Origin: Flabesymbios commensalis
Lineage: Eukaryota; Annelida; Polychaeta; Terebellida; Flabelligeridae
Assembly: GCA_964017125.1 (NCBI GenBank)
Contig: OZ024902.1
Coordinates: 57,877,693-57,941,692 of the forward strand
Direction of reading: 5' to 3'
Length of the DNA: 64,000 bases
The notes beneath the pieces were generated by a model. The model made no database searches. It was not told the DNA's origin and saw only the letters and a list, made by a program, of their open reading frames with translations. This document shows positions 33,894-41,699 of the stretch, one piece after another; position 1 is the stretch's first letter, and every line of letters begins with the position of its first letter. The position numbers were made by a program, and so were the translations under genes.

Positions 33894-34108
33894 CCCTTGC
33901 AGCGCGGGAATGGACTTCAGTCGTCAGAATCTGACGTCTGTAGACGTCAGATTCTGTAAGAGTAAATATATTTCTAATGGCCGTAGAGCCATAACATAGG
34001 TATTCAAATGGATCAGAAAGAGCTAACTAAGACATTTATGATGATATAAATTGAAATAAATCCTTTGGTATCCAATATCTTTATTTTAAAAATTCAGCGC
34101 TCCAAGGG
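33894..34108. repeat. TTAA MITE, CCTTACAGCGCGGG family
   Basis: TTAA at 33890-33893, then CCCTTGCAGCGCGGGAATGG and a hairpin with one shortened arm. The right end is GCGCTCCAAGGG followed by TTAC. It sits immediately beside the preceding MITE. Confidence 0.75.
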
Positions 34109-34269
34109 TTACGCCCCTTGTTGCGGCTGCAATTCAAAACCCAAAATTGCAGATACCAACGATACTTATCATACTTTCCCGATACTTTTTCATTCTAGTT
34201 GCACGACACGTTTTGAGTACAGTATCTGCAGACAGTAACTGCTGTAAGTCTGACGTTTTGACGTGGCTA

Positions 34270-34315
34270 ACCAACAAACATGAGACGTTGGGCCAACGTC
34301 TTATGTTTGCTGGGT
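34270..34315. repeat. Minimal palindromic MITE, 46 bp
   Basis: AACCAACAAACATGAGACGT followed by its near complement ACGTCTTATGTTTGCTGGG. Only the two outer ends of the family remain, joined at GTTGGGCCAAC, so it is a deletion derivative. Confidence 0.75.
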
Positions 34316-34563
34316 ACTCGCACCAATCACTTGGGAATATCACGGTCCACACCAGATGGCAATTCAGACGTATACATGTGTTCATTTTTTGAAACAAGTG
34401 CAATTAGGTAAATGTATGAGCGGTTTTTTCCATTAAAGGTACCCACATTTTAACATAATTATACAGTAACAGGAAATGTAGAATAAAAGTGTCACCAGTT
34501 GACAAGAGTTAGCTGCACAGTTCCTAAACCTTGTTTTTTTAAAGGGGTTAGTAAGGATGTTAA

Positions 34564-34702
34564 CCCCTACAACGCTGACATATTTTTGTATAAACCATGA
34601 AGACCAAAGGGTTTTTTTTCATTTTGAAGTCATCATACATTTCTTCCTAGCTGTTTCCGCTTCATTTGAAAACTTATATTATGGGTCCCCACGCTGTAAG
34701 GG
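34564..34702. repeat. TTAA MITE, CCTTACAGCGCGGG family, hairpin deleted
   Basis: TTAA at 34560-34563 and 34703-34706. The ends are CCCCTACAACGCTG and CACGCTGTAAGGG, 139 bp apart. The middle keeps the family segment (CCATGAAGACCAAAGGG, TCATTTGAAAACTTAT) in reversed order and lacks the hairpin. Confidence 0.75.
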
Positions 34703-34706
34703 TTAA

Positions 34707-35802
34707 AAAACTTGTATATTTTCTAAACGTGATATTAACATAAAGCATCAAAGGTTCAGCCCACACTTTTAATCTGACATCCAATAGAATGATCATACAT
34801 TATACTGACAAGAGTTGGTTGACTATTTTCCTAAGTTTAGTAATCATAGATGATATCAGTGTAAAACAAACCAATTTATTTTTATTTATTTTTAAAATTT
34901 TACAATACATGTGATGTAAATGCAACATAATTCAATTCATCACTCATCCATTTCAAATGCCTGTGCTGTGAATATCGTATTGATGAACGTATTTTATTTT
35001 ACTTCGAACTTTTGACAACATCCCGGCAGCAACATATCACCAGAATGACAAACACAGCCCTACCAAAGAGTAGTTTGGTTCGGTTGAGAAATGTCTATAA
35101 ATATCAAGTAAATATAAATGAACATCGTATTTTATAAAAATCGCATTATTCTCAGGTGTGAAAATAGCCGGTTGTTAAAAATACGCGTTTGACAAATGTC
35201 TGTGTGATAGGTCAATACAGCGTAGGCGCCCTAATATCACAGTGACATTGTGAACGCTCCGGATTCTACACGGACACAATGATATTATAAAAAGTATCAC
35301 TATGTGTCAAGCTTAACATATTTCCAAAGTGACCATACACGAAAAGGTATATTCCATTACATTGCCAGGTACTTTGAATGCTAACATAAATAATTATTTG
35401 TATAAATACACTTTGATGAAACCGGTGACGTTCAACAAAGATTCCCCGTATTTACACAACTGTGGGCTACAGAAGCGAAATGCTATTACATCATATCTAC
35501 AAAGTATGAGTTTAACCGTGTTAAAAGCAAGAAAATTAAGTTTCACGCCTTGCATGGCTAAAATGTCCCTCTGGTATATATAACCTATTCGGTTAGTGCT
35601 ATTTGACGACAGCCTTTTTTATGTGTAATATTACATAATTTTAGATTATGTATTTCATATGATAAAGTCGGAGGCATAATGTACAATACCTGGTCTTGTT
35701 TTTCAAAGGAATTTAAGATTAATGTAGCCAGACGGGTTGTCATTTGTGCAATGCATCTCTCCCACACCGGTGATTATGTATAGGATAAAGTTCAAGGAGC
35801 TT
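34707..35802. other. Intergenic, no gene recognised
   Basis: AT-rich. An open frame at 35329-35583 (84 codons, no ATG near its start) has no family resemblance. Confidence 0.4.
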
Positions 35803-35867
35803 TACATTCTTAGCTGTGGAAAAGGCCGAGGCCGAAAGCCGAGGCTTTTTCCACAGCTAAGAATGTA
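35803..35867. repeat. Hairpin abutting the left TIR of element A
   Basis: TACATTCTTAGCTGTGGAAA and its complement form 21-bp arms around a GGCCGAGGCCGAAAGCCGAGG loop. It ends three bases before the TA that precedes the long TIR at 35872. Whether it is part of that element or a separate insertion is not clear. Confidence 0.6.
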
Positions 35868-35871
35868 TATA

Positions 35872-38800
35872 GTCTGGTTGCCATATGGCCAATTGTTACT
35901 CTACCTTGCATTTTGGAAGCCTCAAAATTTTTTTGCTGTTATGATATGCTGAGTTAGTCTACTTTAAGAATCCACTTGGCGCAATTTGTGGTAGGTTGAG
36001 CATTTTGCATAATTAAATAAAATCCAAAATGGCCGCCGGTTACTATTAATAATTCATATTTCTGTTACTATTTGTGATAAAGCAACATATAATACTTCAT
36101 TTTCGTGTATGACATACCTGGTAAATCGATTGTTGGCAATAATAATGCAATTGAAGGTGAAGGTCACATCGGAAGGTCAAGGTCAACTGGTGGCAAAAGG
36201 CAAGGTTACTAAGAAAGCTGTCTGCTTATCCAATTTAATCCAACATTTAGTCACAGGATGCAGTAATATTGGGCCATGCTATCAACTTATATCACCCTAT
36301 TTGGTCCAGGGAGATGCTGCATGAGCTTCATAGTTGTGGTTATATAGTAAGCTATGACGAAGTTGTTAAGTTTAAGGCATGCTTAGCACTCTTCTTCCAA
36401 GAGAAACAGCTCTTGTCCCAGGATCCCCATCCAGTTGTGAATGGTCTGATTTCAGCATGGTTTGATAACTTTGATTTTGTGGTGCTTGCACTAAATGGGT
36501 GTCGTGAAATCCACTCGAATTCATGGAGAATTCTGGCATTGTCAGTTCCTGCAGTGATGTGAACACCTAAGAATTGTGTGAACGTGGCCATATTCCAGCT
36601 ACTGACATGGAGTATGATGAAGACACATACTAACACGCAGCGGCAAAATCTAGTATAGTAGAGAGTAGCTTCCTGACAAAATTGCTGGTGGCATGACTGT
36701 ACCTCTTCTGCCCCAAACAAGAAGCCGCAAAGGTAGATATTTATTCGCACTTCGCAATTCCTTTACTCCACCATACACATCCCAAAAACCCCATACCCAA
36801 TACCATCAAACCTGCTGAGACACTGTCTGACCAGGACCTCTGGTGAAAATCAGATATAAATGCTGCGCAACAAAGTTTAAAACGAGCACAAAAAGAGGAC
36901 ATTAAGTGGTTGATAAACACTAGCAGGAATGAAGCAAATTTGCCTTACAGCTGATATGCAACTATACAAACTTGCCATGCAGATCACGTGGTCTGATCCA
37001 AAAAGGGGGTAAAACTTTGCAATACGGTCTAGAGGCATTCACATATTGCCCTCATTCCTAGGCTCCATTGGTACTATCATGAAGGCCTTGAAGAATATAT
37101 CCAGGCAGCCTATAAGGGCATACCAAACATGGTAAATGGAAAGAACTTGCCACATGCTGTTCGGTGATTCCGCATGGTGTTTTCTGGTCTGGTTCTCAGA
37201 GCTATTGATTGATGATCTGCATCTAGATGACACTGCTAAATTCGAAGAGGTCATGATCTCTACCTTATAGAGGGCAAGTGAGCAGGTGAGTCATCAACGG
37301 GAAAGTTGTGGATATATGTTTGTTGAAGATAAAAACGTCATCCTTGGTAATGATTGTCACTCCACATCAGCAAATTCCACTGACTCAATGGAAACTACCT
37401 GAGACACCTAATAATTTCCCGAAACACAAAGAGGAGGGAACGAGAAGGTGGACAATTAATGTTGATGATCGACATCTCATATTGTGTGAGATTGATAGTC
37501 ATGACAACCCACTTACACTGCCTCAAGTTTATCCCTTGCAGAATGTTGTCAATGGCAGAACTGCTTATAAGAAATGTTAATTCACACAACTGCCTTGAAA
37601 TTGGCACGAGACTGGTGAAAAGCTTCATATGCAGCTTGCCCCAGAGGTTGAATACATCCATCAAGACAAAACTGCTGTCACTAGGCGAACTAACTGCTTA
37701 TGATATAGATGTTTCCTTCAAGTCACAATCCTTATTGGTCAGAAATAATTAGTTGAAGACTCTATCATGCTGTCCATGAGCTGCCTCCTTCATTGACCAA
37801 TATTGGGACCTTAGACAGGGTACAAAGTCATCACTGGTGGCAAAGCTTGCTGTTCACATCACAGATCACCCTGTTCCAGATGTAGAGATAGCTGACGTAA
37901 ATGCACTGCTGTACCACATCGCATGGCCGCAGAATGGTACAGTCTCCATTATCTGATTATTGGAGAAAGTATGGGTTCGTGTTTGCGCTGTGGTACGACT
38001 AACTATCACCCACCACTTGCATTGTCATCCCACAAAATTATTGTATGTCAGGATCGTTACCTTGATGTTTCTTCCAAGAGTGATGAGCGGTCCAAACACA
38101 TGGGTGCTGATACTCCCTCTGCATATCATATATAACACTCCCGCCACGAGAACAAATCCTGAAGATCACCACCAACAACAAAGTCTTTCTTGAACTCCTC
38201 CCAAAATGTTCCATGGGAGAAGGGATTGAAGTAACTGGAGAACGGTACATGATATTTTTATTCTGTTGATGTACTTTATTGTGAAGAAAAAACCCACAGA
38301 AGACATCTACATGAAGTGTTTTCATGGCCGGGTCATTGATTTGAAGGCATCTACCACCATGCTTGGTCCCAAATGTTGCTTGGACTGCATAGTGCATCAG
38401 GTTGTGATACAAATGGCTCTTTCTTTCGCAAAGGTAACCTAAATGCTCTACGCCTTTTGCCGAAGAATGACTATCCACTCCTTCACTCATTGCTGGGAGA
38501 CGAAACAAGCTCACAATCTGAGGTGGTTCAGGCTGGGATGAAATTATTTTATCATCTTTATGGAGATAAGGGACATATTAGAACCTCAATCTAAAATCTA
38601 CCATAAGTGCAAGTCAAAAATGCCTCCAATCAAGGCTTTGCCCCCCACTTCGCCCAATTTTGCTTTACATATGAAGCGTGCCCATCTTCGTGTAATGATG
38701 TGGAAAGCTGCTGCTAAAAGAGCTCGTCCTACTGCAGTTGCGGACATCAGAAAGTTTGGGACGGAGGTGCGGTATGGTGTAGTCTTCATACCAGCTATTC

Positions 38801-39301
38801 ATACAGGCTCACCACCACCAGCTCAAGTTATGCGAGAACTGTCATGTGGGTGCAGGTCAGAGCAGACATGTGTTGGAGGAGCGTGTGGCTGTCAAGCAAA
38901 GCACATACCATGCACCACACACTGCAAAATATGTACAGGATTGTGTGTAGGAATCCATATAGTGTGGACAAATCAGTAGATATAGAAGATGATGACGATG
39001 ATGAAGAAGTCAGTGAAATAGATTGACATTTCATCACTTGTCAAGCTGGCTTAGGAATATCTGGCCTATTTTTTTCAATTGTGTCAAATTTTGCGCTATC
39101 ACAAATAGTAACAAATAGTAACAAATATGAATTAATAATAGTAGATGACGGCCATTTTGGATTTTGTTAAATTATGCAAAATGCTCAACCTACCACAAAT
39201 TGCGCCAAGTGGATTCTGAAAGTAAATTATCTCAGCATATCAAAACAGCAAAAAAAGTTTGGGGTTTCCGAAATGCAAGGTTCTGGAACTGGCAACCCGA
39301 C
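35872..39301. mobile_element. Long-TIR DNA element carrying a FEN1-like/Cys-rich protein gene (element A)
   Basis: Inverted repeats of about 210 bp: 35872-36082 and 39093-39301. The outermost bases are GTCTGGTTGCC and GGCAACCCGAC. Matching inner blocks include CCACTTGGCGCAATTTGTGG, TAGGTTGAGCATTTTGCATA and AAATCCAAAATGGCCG. TA flanks both ends (35870-35871 and 39302-39303); reading the TIR as starting TAGTC would instead give ATA. The 3.43-kb element holds one decayed plus-strand gene of the TGCD family filling most of the interior. TIR divergence by eye is moderate, so it is not young. Confidence 0.82.
36280..38979 (+). pseudogene. FEN1/XPG-like nuclease with Cys-rich tail, decayed, in element A
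   Basis: Pieces of one protein appear in order in different frames. They are VSYDEVVKFKACLALF (about 36345) and VVNGLISAWFDNFDFVVLA (about 36435) near the N-terminus; NCLEIGTRLVKSFICSLP (about 37595); DRYLDVSSKSDERS (about 38055); NNKVFLELLPKCSMGEGIEV (about 38175); KKPTEDIYMKC (about 38290); LLGLHSASGCDTNGSFFRKG (about 38375); and a long C-terminal frame from about 38580 with FALHMKRAHLRVMMWKAA and a cysteine cluster LSCGCRSEQTC...CGCQAKHIPC ending near 38940. The GCD and RKGNLNA words match the same family as the gene at 28790-30078, from a clearly different lineage. Several frame changes make it non-functional. It may be the transposase of the element or a passenger; proximity inside the TIRs is the only evidence. 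Confidence 0.68.
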
Positions 39302-39303
39302 TA

Positions 39304-39969
39304 ATAGCTTCGAGTGTTTTTTAACTGACTTAAAACACATCCGACCATAATGAGGATCCCTCATAATCAACAGCTCGGTCACACCTGATTGATTTTAATA
39401 CCATAGGCCTACAATGATAATTGGACTGTACTAGGTCAACAATAACTCTCCATTCCTGGCTTAGAATGTAGTGGTCCGACAAAGAAAATAACGTAGTGGT
39501 GTGTTTTAATTGGCGATATATCGCCCCGGTTCGCTCAGTTGTCCCCATAAACATGAAACTGGCGAACAGCTAGGGAATATTTGACAATTAATTGAGGAAT
39601 TAGGCGAACAGTTTGCCACAAATTGGGGACTATTATTTTGGAGAACGTTTTCGCTGAATGTTCACCGAATGTTTACATATTAATTGCCACTTTTGCAGAT
39701 TGTGCACCAAACAGAATTAAACAAATCTTTGTGTAAAACAAAGAAGTATTTCACGTCATGAAATTGCTTGAGTATCATCTATTAGCTGCGCGGTCATGGT
39801 CAGTTTCGAAGAAAATACATATTGTGATGCAAAGGAATTTTAGGATTATTTTACCTAGACCCCAGTATCTGTACTCTTTAGTTGCGAGGAGACGATTGTG
39901 TGTTCTGACGAAAAAACACCAGTATCCTTCTCAACTATTCACTCACGTATACACCCTTGCTGTGACACA
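39304..39969. other. Intergenic, no gene recognised
   Basis: AT-rich with short unrelated frames on both strands. Confidence 0.4.
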
Positions 39970-40070
39970 TCCAGTAAACATAAAATATTTGTATAACATT
40001 TATACAATGTTGGACCAATGTCGAAGACGTTGGTCCGACGTTGTATAAATGTTATACAGATGTCAATGTC
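39970..40070. repeat. Palindromic MITE, long form
   Basis: CCAGTAAACATAAAATATTT with TTTGTATAACATTTATACAA arms and the core GACCAATGTCGAAGACGTTG. The right outer end is degraded. Confidence 0.75.
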
Positions 40071-40582
40071 AACTGTGTACCGACTGTATACCAACATTTT
40101 TGAAGCAATCGACGAGTATAAGTTTTATTATAGAATAGAATATAGTAAAATAAGATGAATTACCATAACATAATAATATTTATTTGTTTATAAAATAACA
40201 AACACGAACAATTAACAATATATTTCTTGAAATATATTTCTCACACTGTTAATAAATCATTACTTACATCATTCCTAAGACTGAGAAATGTAACTACTCT
40301 TATCAGAAGAAGTAGCGGATTAATAATATGTTAAAGCTGATCTGAAAGCTGATATAAAACGCATATAAAACAAAAATATAAAATTGATATAAAAATGACT
40401 AGCAAGTCACTTGTCTATGCATTCTTCTGACGAGTAATAAAAAACATGTTCAATAAAAAATAGACATTGTTACACTTGATTGTACAAAAACTCTCGCTCT
40501 ACAAAAAACGTGTCGTTTATATATAACACTGAAATAAATCATTAATACGACCCTTTATGGCCAAGAGGAAAAAATAAAAAAC
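40071..40582. other. Intergenic, no gene recognised
   Basis: Very AT-rich, no coding signal. Confidence 0.4.
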
Positions 40583-40660
40583 TCGTCGCCTCGGAGCTAA
40601 AGGATCCTATCTGACACTCGTCAGAGTGGCAGATAGGATCCTTTAGCTCCGAGGCGACGA
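40583..40660. repeat. Perfect 31-bp-arm hairpin downstream of the minus-strand EXD1-like gene
   Basis: TCGTCGCCTCGGAGCTAAAG continuing GATCCTATCTG is perfectly complementary to 40630-40660. The 16-base loop itself folds (CACTC/GAGTG). It lies about 510 bp beyond the stop codon of the minus-strand EXD1-like gene. A near-identical hairpin sits 224 bp beyond the stop codon of the plus-strand paralogue (59521-59606). Confidence 0.85.
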
Positions 40661-41071
40661 ACTGTAAGCGGAGAACGTTTGGAAGTGGCTTCAAACAGCA
40701 CACAATATTTAGTGGACACGTGAAGCCATTTCCCATTCCACACAGATAATTAACAACACTTTCTATTTTCTTATTTCGCCCAGCAAACGCTGCTATTTCC
40801 ATACAATCAACAGATGTCAGTGTAGCTGCTGAATGGTGCGATGCCAAAATACCTGATATAATTATACGACTCGCAGTATAACATGGTAAAGGCTATTAAT
40901 CAGCCCACAGTGTGATAAGCGGGGCTTGAGATATATATCACCGCGTTATCATGGTTATGAAAAAATCAACTAAATTAAAAAAATATATGCTATTATAACT
41001 GATGGAATTGCCTATGATTTGTCATCACAAAGCTAACTATAATATATATAGTTTTGTATTTTTAATGTAGT

Positions 41072-41160
41072 GACCCAGTGTTGATTTAATGTTGAACCAC
41101 CGTCTGCGACGCTGGCCCAACATTAAATCAACACTGGGTTAACATAGCGTGTTTGCTGTG
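41072..41160. repeat. Palindromic MITE, short form, 3' of EXD1-like gene
   Basis: GACCCAGTGTTGATTTAATG and the complement AAATCAACACTGGGTT around CGTCTGCGACGCTGGCCCAA, ending GTGTTTGCTGTG. It starts 14 bp beyond the stop codon of the minus-strand EXD1-like gene and so probably lies in its 3'UTR. Confidence 0.8.
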
Positions 41161-41173
41161 TGGTGAGACAGTT

Positions 41174-41699
41174 TTAGCGGTAATGATGGTAACGCCTTCG
41201 GTGATAGTCTCTCCCGCCTCGGGGTTGTCGACTGGTCTTGGCACGGCTGTTTTTCTTCTGTATTTCACGGATTATTAAAGCGGGTTGTTTCACGCTGTTC
41301 AGCGAGTGTTCTGTCATGGCCTTCAATCTGTAAAAAATATGCGAAGGCAACTTAAACGCCTTGGGGTCGTTGGCCTGCTCCTCTCCCCATTGGTCCAGTT
41401 GTTGCAGACAAGATTTTTCATCGAGAGCCTCTATTGTCTTACTAGTCAGCAGTTCACGTAAGGCTACTCTTCGTGTTTGAAGAAGTTTGAGGGCAATGGT
41501 CTCGTCACGAGACAGCTCGCCCAGCTCCGTCTCAGGTGTACGCTCGGCAGCCATCTTGTGTAGAACTGCTTCAGTCGTTTGTGTGTCGCGTGCGTCCTTC
41601 TCCTCAAACACACGTGTCTTCTCTTTGTCTATGGTCGAGTTAATATACTCATCCAGAAGAACCGTGTAGTAGTCATATGCTGAGTACTTGTCCAGTTTC
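41174..41699 (-). CDS. EXD1: EXD1-like minus copy, exon 5
   Basis: Begins after ATTTAG with one base completing an Arg codon, then KLDKYSAYDYYTVLLDEYIN, a charged helical region (EKDARDTQTTEAVLHKMAAE), RRVALRELLTSKTIEALDEK, and the basic tail to TGA. It is the most diverged exon relative to the plus-strand copy. Confidence 0.85.

Noticed and set aside
35329-35583. An 84-codon plus-strand frame
   Set aside because: It opens with GTG rather than ATG, has no splice context and no family resemblance.
36352-36750. A 132-codon minus-strand frame in element A
   Set aside because: It is antisense to the N-terminal part of the plus-strand nuclease remnant.
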